A DNA stretch of 58,389 nt from the NCBI GenBank assembly GCA_945869165.1, contig CAMBNY010000009.1, positions 1 to 58,389 of the forward strand, in the 5' to 3' direction. Every line of letters starts with the position of its first letter. Position 1 is the first letter of the stretch. The notes beneath the pieces were generated by a model. The model searched no databases. It was not told the origin of the DNA and worked only from the letters and a program-made list of their open reading frames with translations. This document shows positions 44,002 through 54,051 of the stretch, one piece after another. Origin of the DNA: Comamonas sp. lk. GTDB taxonomy: Bacteria; Pseudomonadota; Gammaproteobacteria; Burkholderiales; Burkholderiaceae_C. A program made the position numbers and the translations under genes.

Positions 44002-45180
44002 ATGGCCATCGAAGCAAGTAACAGCAAGGGCGTGCCCCGGCGTATCCGTCTAGGCATGGTGGGCGGTGGGCAAGGTGCCTTTATCGGTGCCGTACACCGC
44101 ATCGCCGCACGCATGGACGACCGCTATGAACTGGTGGCTGGCGCCCTGTCGGCCAACCCCGAGCGCGCCCGTGCCAGCGCCGCCGAGTTACATATCGCAC
44201 CCGAGCGCGCCTACAGCGACTACCGCGCGATGGCGCAGGTTGAAAGTCAGCGCCCCGACGGCATTGATGCGGTGTCCATCGTCACGCCCAACCACCTGCA
44301 CGCACCGATTGCGCTGGCTTTTCTGGAAGCGGGCATCCATGTGATTTGCGACAAGCCGCTGAGCTCCACCCTGTCCGATGCGCAAGCCCTGGTCGCAGCG
44401 GTGCGCGCTAGCCATTGTTTATTCGCACTCACCCACAACTACAGTGGCTACCCCATGGTGCGCCAAGCCCGCGCCATGGTGGTGGCGGGTGATCTCGGTG
44501 ATATCCGTCTGGTGCATGCGGAATACGTGCAAGATTGGTTGAGCACCCCGCTCGAAGCAAGCGGCCAAAAACAAGCCGCATGGCGCGTAGACCCAGCGCA
44601 AGCGGGCGCGGGCGGCTCGCTAGGCGACATCGGCACCCACGCCGAACATCTGGCGCGCTTTATCAGCGGCCAACAGGTGCAAGAAGTTTGCGCTGATTTG
44701 TCGACGTTTGTGGATGGCCGCAAGCTGGACGACAACGCCCATGTGCTGATGCGCTATGGCAATGGCGCGCGCGGCATGCTGTGGTCCAGCCAGGTCGCGC
44801 CAGGCAATGAAAACGGTTTAAAAGTGCGCGTCTATGGAACCAAAGCGGGTTTGGAGTTCCGCCAGGAACACCCCAACCAGCTATGGTTTACGCCCCTGGG
44901 CGGCGCACCGCAATTGGTGACCCGTGCCGGTGCCACGGCAGGGCCCGCAGCGGCGCATGCCAGCCGCATTCCCGCTGGTCATCCAGAGGGTTACTTGGAG
45001 GCTTTTGCGCAGCTGTACACCGACTTTGCGGAGCAGCTGCACGCACGCTGGGAGCAGCGTGCGCCCAACCCACTGGCCTGCCAGGTACCCACCGTGGAGG
45101 ATGGCTTGCACGGCATGCAGTTTATTGAGGCGGTGGTGGCCTCCAGCCGTGCGGGTGGACGCTGGACCGCCGTCGTATAA
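44002..45180 (+). CDS. Gfo/Idh/MocA family oxidoreductase
   Basis: NAD(P)-dependent sugar or polyol dehydrogenase of 392 residues. The N-terminal Rossmann motif is LGMVGGGQGAFIGAVHRIAA (17-36), followed by SIVTPNHLHAPIALAFLEAG, the family's lysine motif in ICDKPLS, and GDIGTHAEHL near residue 210 carrying a probable catalytic histidine. A GGGAGG site precedes the ATG. Substrate unknown. It precedes a GH13 glucosidase on the same strand but is separated from it by a terminator-like hairpin. Confidence 0.88.
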   Translation: MAIEASNSKGVPRRIRLGMVGGGQGAFIGAVHRIAARMDDRYELVAGALSANPERARASAAELHIAPERAYSDYRAMAQVESQRPDGIDAVSIVTPNHLHAPIALAFLEAGIHVICDKPLSSTLSDAQALVAAVRASHCLFALTHNYSGYPMVRQARAMVVAGDLGDIRLVHAEYVQDWLSTPLEASGQKQAAWRVDPAQAGAGGSLGDIGTHAEHLARFISGQQVQEVCADLSTFVDGRKLDDNAHVLMRYGNGARGMLWSSQVAPGNENGLKVRVYGTKAGLEFRQEHPNQLWFTPLGGAPQLVTRAGATAGPAAAHASRIPAGHPEGYLEAFAQLYTDFAEQLHARWEQRAPNPLACQVPTVEDGLHGMQFIEAVVASSRAGGRWTAVV

Positions 45181-45210
45181 ACGGCAGCCCCGCCTACAAT
45201 GTTTGCAGCC

Positions 45211-45230
45211 ACCGGCGCTGTGCCGGTTTT
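45211..45230 (+). terminator. Hairpin with T-run upstream of the GH13 gene
   Basis: ACCGGC and GCCGGT form a 6-bp stem around GCTGT, followed by TTTTCCTT. It lies 31 bp after the oxidoreductase stop and 19 bp before the TTG start of the next gene. A TACAAT hexamer at 45195-45200, just upstream, resembles a -10 box, but no -35 is seen. It may end the upstream transcript or act within a leader. Confidence 0.55.
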
Positions 45231-45248
45231 CCTTAGGGAGCCGCAGCA

Positions 45249-46904
45249 TTGATCACACAAGCGTCCGCAACACGGGATGAAAATGCAGACTGGTGGCGCG
45301 GCGGCATCATCTACCAAATCTACCCGCGTTCGTTTCAAGATAGCAATGGCGACGGGGTAGGCGATTTGCCCGGTATTACCCAGCGCTTGGCCCATGTTGC
45401 AGCCCTAGGCGCAGACGCGGTGTGGCTATCGCCGGTGTTTAAAAGCCCGATGAAAGACTTCGGCTATGACGTCAGCGACTACCGCGACATCGACCCGCTG
45501 TTCGGCACACTGGACGACTTTCGCAAATTAGTGCGCCATGCCCATAGCCTGGGCCTGAAAGTCATGATCGACCAGGTGCTCTCGCACACTTCCGATCAAC
45601 ATCCCTGGTTTGTCGAAAGCCGTGCCAGCCACGACAACCCCCGCGCCGACTGGTATGTGTGGGCCGATGCCCGTGACGACGGCACGCCACCGAATAACTG
45701 GCTCTCCATCTTTGGTGGCAGCGCCTGGCAGTGGGACACCCGGCGCTTGCAGTACTACCTGCACAACTTTCTAGCCTCCCAGCCTGACCTCAATTTCCAC
45801 AACCCGCAGGTACGCGCAGCCATCCTCGACGACGTGCGTTTCTGGCTGGAACTAGGGGTGGATGGCTACCGCTTGGACACGGCGAATTTCTACTTCCACG
45901 ACCAGGCGCTGCGCAACAACCCAGGGCGCGGCCAGCCCGACCCTAAAGACGCCTCGGTCGACCCGGTCAACCCCTACAGCCGCCAGCACCATGTGTACGA
46001 CAAAAGCCGCCCCGAGAACCTCGGGTTTTTGAAAGAACTGCGGGCCCTGCTGGACCGCTACCCCGGCAGCACCATGGTCGGCGAAATCGGTGACGATGAC
46101 AGCCTGACCCGCATCGCCCAATACACCCAAGGCGGCGACAAGCTGCACATGGCCTACTCCTTCGACTTGCTCGGAGCCAACAAAAGCGCCACGTTTTTGC
46201 ATGGCCTGCTCGATACCTTTATGGCCACGGTGGGTGACGGTTGGCCTTGCTGGGCGCTGTCCAACCACGATGTGATGCGGGTCGCCACGCGCTGGGGCGG
46301 GGCAGAGCCCGATGCGCGATTGCTGCGGCTGGCTGCGGCTTTCCAGATGAGCTTGCGCGGCAGTCCCTGCATCTACCAGGGCGACGAGTTAGGCCTCACG
46401 CAGGTGGACATCCCATTTGAGCAATTACAAGACCCCTTTGGCAAAGCCATGTGGCCCGAGTTCAAGGGCCGCGACGGCTGCCGCACCCCCATGCCTTGGC
46501 AAGCGCAGCAGGTGCAGGGGGGTTTCAGCAGCGCCGAGCCCTGGCTGCCACTGCCGCCAGAACACCTCGCGCTAGCGGTCGACGCGCAACGCGCCGATCC
46601 GCACAGCCTGCTTCATTTCTATACCGGCCTGATCCGCTGGCGCGCGCAGCACCCGGTGCTGGTGCATGGCGCTATGCGGCTGCTGCCCCTGCATCCGCAG
46701 GTGCTGGCCTTTGAGCGCAGCCATGCCGGGCAGTGCGTGCTATGCGTGTTTAATTTCAGCGACACCGCGGTGGACTGGCCGCTGCCGCCCGCCCACTACG
46801 GCACACAGTCGCTGGAGGGCAGCGGTCTGCAAGGTGCTTTGCTGATCGAGGGCTATGTGGCCTTGCAGCCCTGGGGCGGCTACTTCGGTCTGGCGCGCGA
46901 GTAG
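45249..46904 (+). CDS. Alpha-glucosidase, glycoside hydrolase family 13
   Basis: A 551-residue GH13 enzyme that acts on alpha-glucosidic bonds. It begins WWRGGIIYQIYPRSFQDSNG and has conserved regions VMIDQVLSHTSDQHPWF, the nucleophile Asp in VDGYRLDTANF (about 209), the acid/base Glu in MVGEIGD (about 278) and SNHDVMR (about 338). The start must be TTG at 45249, about 9 nt after GGGAG; no suitable ATG exists upstream of the first conserved residues. Together with glgB 23 bp downstream it probably belongs to glycogen or maltooligosaccharide use. Confidence 0.9.
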   Translation: MITQASATRDENADWWRGGIIYQIYPRSFQDSNGDGVGDLPGITQRLAHVAALGADAVWLSPVFKSPMKDFGYDVSDYRDIDPLFGTLDDFRKLVRHAHSLGLKVMIDQVLSHTSDQHPWFVESRASHDNPRADWYVWADARDDGTPPNNWLSIFGGSAWQWDTRRLQYYLHNFLASQPDLNFHNPQVRAAILDDVRFWLELGVDGYRLDTANFYFHDQALRNNPGRGQPDPKDASVDPVNPYSRQHHVYDKSRPENLGFLKELRALLDRYPGSTMVGEIGDDDSLTRIAQYTQGGDKLHMAYSFDLLGANKSATFLHGLLDTFMATVGDGWPCWALSNHDVMRVATRWGGAEPDARLLRLAAAFQMSLRGSPCIYQGDELGLTQVDIPFEQLQDPFGKAMWPEFKGRDGCRTPMPWQAQQVQGGFSSAEPWLPLPPEHLALAVDAQRADPHSLLHFYTGLIRWRAQHPVLVHGAMRLLPLHPQVLAFERSHAGQCVLCVFNFSDTAVDWPLPPAHYGTQSLEGSGLQGALLIEGYVALQPWGGYFGLARE

Positions 46905-46927
46905 CCACCGCTTTCGCGCCGCACCCT

Positions 46928-49117
46928 ATGCTCAAAGACCACGATGTTTCCGCCCTGATGGCGGCGCGGCACGTCGACCCGTTTGGCGTGCTGGGTATGC
47001 ATGTGCAGGACGGACGTTTGTGGGTTAGCGCTGTGCTAGCCCATGCCCGCACGGTGGACGTGGTAGAGCGCAACACGCAGCGCTTGGCGGGCAGCTTGCA
47101 GCGACTGGGAAATAGCGATGTCTTTAGCAGCGCACTGCCGGGGCGCAGCGTGCCCTTTGCCTACCAGTTGCGGGTGCACTGGAAGCCGGGCGCAGGCAAC
47201 ACCGCTGACTCCACGCTGCTCGATGACCCCTATGCTTTTCCCGAAATCCTTTCCGATGGGGACATTTGGCTGCTGGCCGAAGGCTCGCACCAGCGGCCCT
47301 ACGAATGCCTGGGCGCGCACCCCGATATACGCGATGACGTACCGGGCACCCGCTTTGCCATTTGGGCGCCCAATGCCAAGCGGGTATCGGTAGTCGGCAG
47401 TTTCAACCAATGGGACGGGCGACGCCACCCTATGCGTTTGCGCCATGGCTGCGGCGTGTGGGAAATCTTTCTGCCCCAGGTGGTGCGTGGTGATACCTAC
47501 CAGTTTGAAATCTTGGGCGCGCAGGGCCTGGTCGCATTGAAAGCGGACCCCTATGCCTTCCAAACCCAATTGCGGCCGGCCACGGCCAGCCTGGTGTGCG
47601 GGCTGCCGCCCCGGCGCGCGATGCAGCCATCGCGTGCCGCAGCCAATGCGCTGAATGCGCCCTTGTCGATGTACGAAGTGCACCTGGGTTCCTGGCGCAA
47701 AGCAGACGGCTGGCGCTGGCTGAACTACCGCGAACTGGCCGACACCCTGGTGCCTTATGCCAGCGACCTGGGATTCACGCATCTAGAGCTTATGCCCGTG
47801 AGTGAGCATCCGCTGGATGCGTCCTGGGGCTACCAGCCGCTGGGCATGTTCTCGCCCACGGCGCGCTTTGGCAGCCCGGAGGATTTTCAGTATTTTGTGG
47901 ACGCGGCCCATGCCGCCGGATTGGGCGTAATTTTGGATTGGGTGCCCGCGCACTTCCCCAGCGACGCGCACGGTTTGGCGACTTTTGACGGCACGCATCT
48001 CTATGAATACGCTGACCCCAAAGAAGGTTTTCACCAGGACTGGAATACGCTGATCTACAACTTCGGCCGTACCGAAGTGCGTAATTTTTTGATCGGCAAC
48101 GCTTTGTACTGGTTGGAGCGCTTTGGCATTGACGGCCTGCGTGTCGATGCCGTGGCCTCTATGCTGTACCGCGACTACAGCCGGGAGCCCGGCCAGTGGA
48201 TACCCAACGCCCATGGCGGGCGAGAAAACCTGGAGGCCATGGATTTCCTGCGCCGCCTCAACCACCAAGTCGGTGTGGAGCGGCCTGGCACGCTGATGAT
48301 TGCCGAAGAATCCACCGCCTTCCCGGGCGTAAGCCGCCCGCCAGCGCCCGACCTGGCCAGTGGTGGGCTGGGCTTTCACTTCAAGTGGAATATGGGCTGG
48401 ATGCACGATGCGCTCGACTACTTTCAGCTCGACCCCGTCTACCGCCGCCACCACCAAAATTTGCTGACTTTTGGGCTGATGTACGCGTTTAGCGAAAACT
48501 TTGTGCTCCCGCTCTCGCACGACGAAGTGGTGCATGGCAAGCGTTCGCTGCTGGGCAAGATGGCGGGCGACCCGTGGCAGCAATTGGCCAATTTGCGCGC
48601 GCTTTACGGCCTGATGTGGGCCTATCCGGGTAAAAAACTATTGTTCATGGGGGGTGAATTCGCCCAGCCCACCGAATGGGCCGATGGCCAAAGCCTGCCC
48701 TGGCATCTGCAAGACCAGCCGGGCCACGCCGGTGTGCAGCGCTTGGTGCGTGATCTCAACCGCGTCTACCGCGACCTGCCCGCCTTGCACCAGCAAGACG
48801 AAGATTGCGCCGGGTTCAGCTGGATCGCGCACGAAGACCATGCCCAATCGGTATTGGCCTTTGCCCGGTGGTCGCGCAGCGGCCAATGCGCGGTGGTGGT
48901 CTGCAATTTCACACCCTTGCCGCGTACCGCTTATCGACTCGGTGTTGCGCAAGGGGGCGAATGGCGTGAAGTGATCAACACCGATGCAAGCGTGTACGGC
49001 GGCAGCGGTATCGGCAACAACAGCTTGCATGCGGATGCACAGGGGGCGCACAGGCACGAACAATCGCTGCTTCTGCATCTGCCGCCGCTGTCCTGCCTGG
49101 TGCTGGAACCCGCGTGA
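46928..49117 (+). CDS. glgB: 1,4-alpha-glucan branching enzyme
   Basis: Introduces alpha-1,6 branches into glycogen. The 729-residue protein has an extra N-terminal domain (1-110), a CBM48 domain (TRFAIWAPNAKRVSVVGSFN at about 139-158), and the GH13 core with GIDGLRVDAVASMLYRDYSR (nucleophile about 405), IAEESTAFPGV (acid/base about 460) and LSHDEVVHGKRSLLGKM. Length matches two-N-domain branching enzymes. First of five glycogen genes in order. Confidence 0.96.
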   Translation: MLKDHDVSALMAARHVDPFGVLGMHVQDGRLWVSAVLAHARTVDVVERNTQRLAGSLQRLGNSDVFSSALPGRSVPFAYQLRVHWKPGAGNTADSTLLDDPYAFPEILSDGDIWLLAEGSHQRPYECLGAHPDIRDDVPGTRFAIWAPNAKRVSVVGSFNQWDGRRHPMRLRHGCGVWEIFLPQVVRGDTYQFEILGAQGLVALKADPYAFQTQLRPATASLVCGLPPRRAMQPSRAAANALNAPLSMYEVHLGSWRKADGWRWLNYRELADTLVPYASDLGFTHLELMPVSEHPLDASWGYQPLGMFSPTARFGSPEDFQYFVDAAHAAGLGVILDWVPAHFPSDAHGLATFDGTHLYEYADPKEGFHQDWNTLIYNFGRTEVRNFLIGNALYWLERFGIDGLRVDAVASMLYRDYSREPGQWIPNAHGGRENLEAMDFLRRLNHQVGVERPGTLMIAEESTAFPGVSRPPAPDLASGGLGFHFKWNMGWMHDALDYFQLDPVYRRHHQNLLTFGLMYAFSENFVLPLSHDEVVHGKRSLLGKMAGDPWQQLANLRALYGLMWAYPGKKLLFMGGEFAQPTEWADGQSLPWHLQDQPGHAGVQRLVRDLNRVYRDLPALHQQDEDCAGFSWIAHEDHAQSVLAFARWSRSGQCAVVVCNFTPLPRTAYRLGVAQGGEWREVINTDASVYGGSGIGNNSLHADAQGAHRHEQSLLLHLPPLSCLVLEPA

Positions 49118-49127
49118 GCGCAGTGTG

Positions 49128-51242
49128 ATGAACGCGGCCTTGCAGCGCCTGAATGGCGTAGCGCTGCTGGGCGCAACGGTGATGGACGGCGGCGTGCAAT
49201 TCGCTTTGGCAGCGCCCCATGCGCAAGCGGTGGACTTGTGCCTGTTTGACGCCACCGGCCAGACCGAAACGCAGCGCCTGCCTATGCCCCCGGCGGTGGA
49301 CGGTGTCTGGCAAGCCCTGCTCCCAGGCGCAACAGCCGGATTAATTTACGGTTGGCGCGTGCACGGCCCCTGGGACCCGGCGCAGGGCCAGCGCTTTAAT
49401 CCCCACAAGCTTTTGCTCGACCCCAGCGCCGCGTCGGTCTTGGGTGCGTACGAAGGGCAGGACATTCACCTGGGCCACCGTGCGGACGCGCCCATGGTGC
49501 AGGACACGCGCGACAACGCGCAGCAGGCCATGAAAGCCGTCGTCGTAGAACCCTTCGCGCCCGCAGCGCGGGGCCCAGTGTTGGATCCGGCGCAACGATT
49601 GATTTGCGAATTGCACGTCAAAGGCTTTAGCGCCCTGCACCCCGGCATTCCCCTTAAATTGCGCGGCAGCTATGCCGGGCTGGGACACCCGGCAGCGATT
49701 GCGCATCTCAAACGAATGGGGGTGACCACCGTCAGCCTCATGCCCTTGGCGACCTGCGCCGATGAACTGCGCTTGCTCAATCTGAACCTGCGCAATTACT
49801 GGGGCTACAGCCCGATTGCCTGGAGCGCACCGACCGCGCGCTATTGGAGTGGCCAGCCCGGCACTACGCCGCGCAGCGAGTTGCGCGCCATGGTCAGCGC
49901 CTTGCACGATGCAGGATTGGAAGTGCTGCTCGATGTGGTCTACAACCACAGCGGCGAGACCGACGAGCACGGCCCGACCTTGGGCTTGCGCGGCATCGAT
50001 AACGCCACGTATTACCACCTGGACCCGGACGACCTGGCGCGCTACCGCAACTGGACCGGCTGTGGCAACTGTTTGCGGCTAGACCATCCGCTAGTCATCC
50101 GACTGGTGCTACAAAGCCTGCGCAGCTGGGTGCTGGACTATGGAATAGATGGCTTTCGCTTTGACCTGGCCCCTGCGCTGGGGCGCGGCACTGCTGCGCA
50201 AGACTATGCGTTTTCGCCCCGTGCGCCCCTGTTGCAGGCCCTGGCGGGCGATCCACTCTTGTCGCGCTGCACGCTCGTGGCCGAGCCCTGGGATATCGGG
50301 GAAGGCGGTTACCAGCTCGGGCAGTTTCCAGCGGCTTGGCTGGAATGGAACGACCGCTTTCGCGACACCCAGCGCAGTTTTTGGCTGCACCGCGATGGGG
50401 GCCTAGGCGAATGGGCTATGCGGCTGGCTGGCTCTAGCGACACCTTTGAACCCCGCACGCGGGCGGCCCACAGCAGCGTAAATTTTGTCGCCGCGCATGA
50501 CGGTTTTACCTTGGCCGATCTGCTGCGCTACACCGAACGGCGCAACCAGGCCAATGGCGAAGACAACCGCGACGGGCATGGCCACAATCTGAGCATCAAC
50601 TGCGGTATCGAAGGCGATAGCGCAGATCCGCAGATCCGCGCGCAACGCAGCCAATGGCAGCGCGTGCTGCTAGCAATCACCCTGCTGGCGCTGGGCACTC
50701 CGATGGTGCAGGCGGGTGACAGCATCGGCCACAGCCAGGGTGGTAATAACAACGCCTACTGCCAGGACAACGCCATCAGTTGGCTGGATTGGGAAAATGC
50801 CGATACGGGCTATGCCGATTTCATCGCTTCGTTACAAGCGCTGCGCCAAAGTCGGGCCGTGCTGCGCAGTAGCGGCTGGTGGCAAGCAGAGGGTGCAGAC
50901 CAGGGTGTGGTGGCGCGGTGGTTTTTGGCCGATGCAAGCTCCCCGCGCCCCCAGGATTGGAACGATCCGGCGCGCCACACGCTGGCAGTGCAGCTCGACT
51001 GGGCCACCGCAATTGGTGATACGCACCACAACGATGCGCTGTATGCCAGTTGTCTGCTGCTGTGCAACGGCGCGTCCAAGCCGGTGCCTTGTGTACTGCC
51101 GCCGGGGGTGTGGTTTCTTCTGATTGACACGGCTGGCGGGGACAGCCCTAATCGACGCTTGGAACATGTTGAAATGCTGCCACCGGGGAGTTTGTGGCTT
51201 GCCAGCGCAGCACCGACATCAGCGCAACAAGAACCACCCTAG
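49128..51242 (+). CDS. glgX: Glycogen debranching enzyme
   Basis: Isoamylase-type GH13 enzyme of 704 residues that removes alpha-1,6 branches from limit dextrins. It has CBM48 at the N-terminus ([19 protein letters not shown]), then [17 protein letters not shown], the nucleophile in [13 protein letters not shown] (about 345), the acid/base in [19 protein letters not shown] (about 386) and [13 protein letters not shown]. The ATG at 49128 lies 10 bp after the glgB stop; an open upstream extension lies within glgB. Confidence 0.95.
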   Translation: MNAALQRLNGVALLGATVMDGGVQFALAAPHAQAVDLCLFDATGQTETQRLPMPPAVDGVWQALLPGATAGLIYGWRVHGPWDPAQGQRFNPHKLLLDPSAASVLGAYEGQDIHLGHRADAPMVQDTRDNAQQAMKAVVVEPFAPAARGPVLDPAQRLICELHVKGFSALHPGIPLKLRGSYAGLGHPAAIAHLKRMGVTTVSLMPLATCADELRLLNLNLRNYWGYSPIAWSAPTARYWSGQPGTTPRSELRAMVSALHDAGLEVLLDVVYNHSGETDEHGPTLGLRGIDNATYYHLDPDDLARYRNWTGCGNCLRLDHPLVIRLVLQSLRSWVLDYGIDGFRFDLAPALGRGTAAQDYAFSPRAPLLQALAGDPLLSRCTLVAEPWDIGEGGYQLGQFPAAWLEWNDRFRDTQRSFWLHRDGGLGEWAMRLAGSSDTFEPRTRAAHSSVNFVAAHDGFTLADLLRYTERRNQANGEDNRDGHGHNLSINCGIEGDSADPQIRAQRSQWQRVLLAITLLALGTPMVQAGDSIGHSQGGNNNAYCQDNAISWLDWENADTGYADFIASLQALRQSRAVLRSSGWWQAEGADQGVVARWFLADASSPRPQDWNDPARHTLAVQLDWATAIGDTHHNDALYASCLLLCNGASKPVPCVLPPGVWFLLIDTAGGDSPNRRLEHVEMLPPGSLWLASAAPTSAQQEPP

Positions 51243-51252
51243 GAACGACCCT

Positions 51253-52542
51253 ATGTCCACCAAAGATGCCCCGCACAAGCCCTCCACGCAGCCCCATATG
51301 CTGGTGCGCCGCACCATCGCCCTGGTGCTGGCCGGTGGACGCGGTTCCCGCTTGAAGCAGTTGACCGATAAGCGCGCCAAGCCGGCGGTGTATTTCGGTG
51401 GGAAGTTCCGCATTGTTGACTTCGCACTGTCCAACTGTGTCAACTCCGGCATCCGGCGCATTGGTGTCATTACGCAGTACAAATCGCATTCGCTATTGCG
51501 CCATATTCAGCGTGGCTGGAGTTTTTTGCGCGCCGAGCTCAACGAGATGGTGGACCTGTTGCCAGCCCAACAAAGGCTCAATGACGAGCACTGGTACCGC
51601 GGTACCGCCGATGCGATTTACCAAAATCTGGACATCATCCAAAGCAGCAACCCGGATTACGTGGTCATCCTGGCCGGTGACCATGTCTACAAAATGGATT
51701 ACTCGCTGATGCTCAAAGACCATGTGGACAGCGGCATGGATTGCACGGTGGGATGCATCGAAGTGCCGCTGCATGAGGCTAGTGCATTCGGGGTCATGGC
51801 CATTGAGGCGGCGCGCAACATCGTCCGCTTCGATGAAAAGCCCGAACAGCCCCAGCCCATGCCCGATAAACCGGATGTGGCGCTGGCCAGTATGGGGATT
51901 TACATCTTTAATGCAGCGTACCTCTACCGCGTGCTCGAAGAAGATCTGGCAAACGCATCGTCCAGCCACGACTTTGGCAAAGATGTGATTCCGCGCGTGG
52001 TGCAGGAAGGGCGTGCAATTGCCCATCCCTTCTCTATGTCCTGTGTGTCGTCCACGCAGGAGTCTGAACCCTATTGGCGTGACGTGGGCACGATAGACGC
52101 GTTTTGGGAGGCCAATCTTGACCTCGCATCGGTGACGCCAGCGCTGGATATTTACGACACCAACTGGCCGATCTGGACCAGCCAGCGCCAGCTCCCGCCG
52201 GCCAAGTTTGTGCAGGATGCCCAAGGCAAGCATGGGCAGGCGATCAACACCATGGTCTCGGGCGGTTGCATTGTTTCGGGCTCGATAGTGAGTAATTCCG
52301 TCTTGTTTTCTGGCGTGCGGGTGCATTCCTTTTGCGTGATTGACCAAGCGGTTTTTTTGCCCGATGTCACAGTAGGCCGAGGCTGCCGATTGCGCAAAAT
52401 TGTGGTGGACCGGGGCTGTGAGTTGCCTGAAGGCCTGGTCGTCGGCGAAGACGCCGCGCTCGATGCGGCGCGTTTTGAGCGCACCGGGAACGGCGTGGTA
52501 TTGATAACCCAAGCTATGCTCGACGCATTAACTTCCTCCTAA
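51253..52542 (+). CDS. glgC: Glucose-1-phosphate adenylyltransferase
   Basis: Makes ADP-glucose, the committed step of bacterial glycogen synthesis. The 429-residue protein has the nucleotide-binding [20 protein letters not shown] (about 23-42), substrate motifs [26 protein letters not shown] and FDEKPEQP, and a C-terminal left-handed beta-helix ([19 protein letters not shown]). An AGGAA site precedes the ATG, 10 bp after glgX. Allosteric control by fructose-1,6-bisphosphate or related metabolites is usual for the family. Confidence 0.97.
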   Translation: MSTKDAPHKPSTQPHMLVRRTIALVLAGGRGSRLKQLTDKRAKPAVYFGGKFRIVDFALSNCVNSGIRRIGVITQYKSHSLLRHIQRGWSFLRAELNEMVDLLPAQQRLNDEHWYRGTADAIYQNLDIIQSSNPDYVVILAGDHVYKMDYSLMLKDHVDSGMDCTVGCIEVPLHEASAFGVMAIEAARNIVRFDEKPEQPQPMPDKPDVALASMGIYIFNAAYLYRVLEEDLANASSSHDFGKDVIPRVVQEGRAIAHPFSMSCVSSTQESEPYWRDVGTIDAFWEANLDLASVTPALDIYDTNWPIWTSQRQLPPAKFVQDAQGKHGQAINTMVSGGCIVSGSIVSNSVLFSGVRVHSFCVIDQAVFLPDVTVGRGCRLRKIVVDRGCELPEGLVVGEDAALDAARFERTGNGVVLITQAMLDALTSS

Positions 52543-52565
52543 GCGTCCCGCCCCGGCTTGTGTGC

Positions 52566-54032
52566 ATGCGTATTCTTCAAGTTAGCTCCGAACTTTTCCC
52601 TTTGCTTAAAACTGGCGGCTTGGCCGATGTGGCCGGCGCACTGCCCGCAGCGCTGGGCGCGCAAGCTTGCGATGTGCGGCCCTTGCTGCCGGGCTTCCCT
52701 GCGGTAGTGGCTGGCCTGCATGCAGCGCAGACCATCGGCAATTTCACCACCCCCTGGGGCGAGCGCATCGAGGTGGTTTTGGGGCATTTACCCGGACTGG
52801 GTGCTGCGGGGCAGGCGCTCAAGGCTTATGTGCTCATGGCGCCTGGCCTGTATGACCGGCCTGGCAACCCCTACCATGACGCGCAGCATCATGCCTATGC
52901 CGATAACCACCGGCGTTTTGCTGCACTGGGATGGGGCGCTGCGCACCTGGCCTACGGATTAGACAGCGCTTGGAGTCCCCAATTGGTGCATTGCCATGAC
53001 TGGCATGCCGCTCTGGCGCCCGCTTGCATGGCCTTGTGGGACAGCCCGCACCGGGTTCCCTCTCTGTTCACCATTCACAACCTGGCCTACCAGGGCTGCT
53101 TTGACGCGGGCTGTTTTCCCGAACTGGGCTTGCCCGCCAGTGCGTTTAGCGTTGATGGGCTGGAGTTTTATGGGCAGGTTTCTTTTATGAAAGCGGGCCT
53201 GGTCTATGCAAACCATATCAGTACCGTAAGCCCTACTTATGCCCGCGAAATCCAGACCGCAGAGCAGGGCTTTGGCTTAGACGGATTGCTGCGCAACCGG
53301 GCCGCGCAGCTCAGCGGCATCTTGAACGGCGTGGACGGCAGCGTGTGGGATCCTAAGCACGACGCCCTGTTGCCCCACCCCTTTGATCTGCGCAAACTGA
53401 GCGGTAAAGCCCTCAATAAAACCCACTTGCAAGCCGAGACCGGTTTGCAAGCGCTGCCCGATGCGCCTTTGTTCACCCTGGTGGGCCGCCTGACCGAGCA
53501 AAAAGGCCTGCCGCTGGTGCTGGGCGGGATCGAGGAAATTGTGGGTGGCGGTGGCCAGTTGCTGGTGCTGGGCAGCGGTGACGCCGCGCTCGAACATGCG
53601 CTGGCGGCGCAAGCGCAGGCCTACCCCGGACGCGTGGCGGTACGGCTGGACTATGACGAAGCGCTGGCGCACCGCATTTTTGGCGGCAGTGACGTGACGC
53701 TGGTACCCTCGCGCTTTGAACCCTGCGGGCTGACCCAGCTCTATGGCATGAAATACGGCAGCCTGCCGCTGGTGCGCCGCGTCGGCGGCCTGGCCGATAC
53801 CGTGGTGGACACCGACCTGGAAACCCTGGACGACAGCAGTGCCACCGGTTTTGTATTTGAGGCTTTTGACAGCACACCCTACCGCAGCGCTCTGCGCCGC
53901 GCCTTTGCGCTGTACCGGCGGCGGCCGGACTGGAACCGCGTCCGCCAGAACGGCATGCGAATTGCATCGAGCTGGGAGGACAGCGCTCGGCAATACCGCG
54001 ATCTGTACGCATCACTTATTTCAACGCCTTAG
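52566..54032 (+). CDS. glgA: Glycogen synthase
   Basis: GT5 glucosyltransferase that extends glycogen from ADP-glucose. The 488-residue protein begins [20 protein letters not shown], with the ADP-glucose-binding KTGGL, and has [20 protein letters not shown], and the C-terminal GRLTEQKGL and [18 protein letters not shown] with a catalytic Glu. The ATG at 52566 fits the family start; an in-frame GTG lies 6 nt upstream. Its ribosome-binding site is weak. Confidence 0.96.
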   Translation: MRILQVSSELFPLLKTGGLADVAGALPAALGAQACDVRPLLPGFPAVVAGLHAAQTIGNFTTPWGERIEVVLGHLPGLGAAGQALKAYVLMAPGLYDRPGNPYHDAQHHAYADNHRRFAALGWGAAHLAYGLDSAWSPQLVHCHDWHAALAPACMALWDSPHRVPSLFTIHNLAYQGCFDAGCFPELGLPASAFSVDGLEFYGQVSFMKAGLVYANHISTVSPTYAREIQTAEQGFGLDGLLRNRAAQLSGILNGVDGSVWDPKHDALLPHPFDLRKLSGKALNKTHLQAETGLQALPDAPLFTLVGRLTEQKGLPLVLGGIEEIVGGGGQLLVLGSGDAALEHALAAQAQAYPGRVAVRLDYDEALAHRIFGGSDVTLVPSRFEPCGLTQLYGMKYGSLPLVRRVGGLADTVVDTDLETLDDSSATGFVFEAFDSTPYRSALRRAFALYRRRPDWNRVRQNGMRIASSWEDSARQYRDLYASLISTP

Positions 54033-54051
54033 TTTCAGGCGCCTATTGCCC

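Noticed and set aside
51493-52512. Minus-strand open frame of 339 codons within glgC
   Set aside because: It is antisense to a complete glgC with all motifs; its product resembles nothing and is His-rich.
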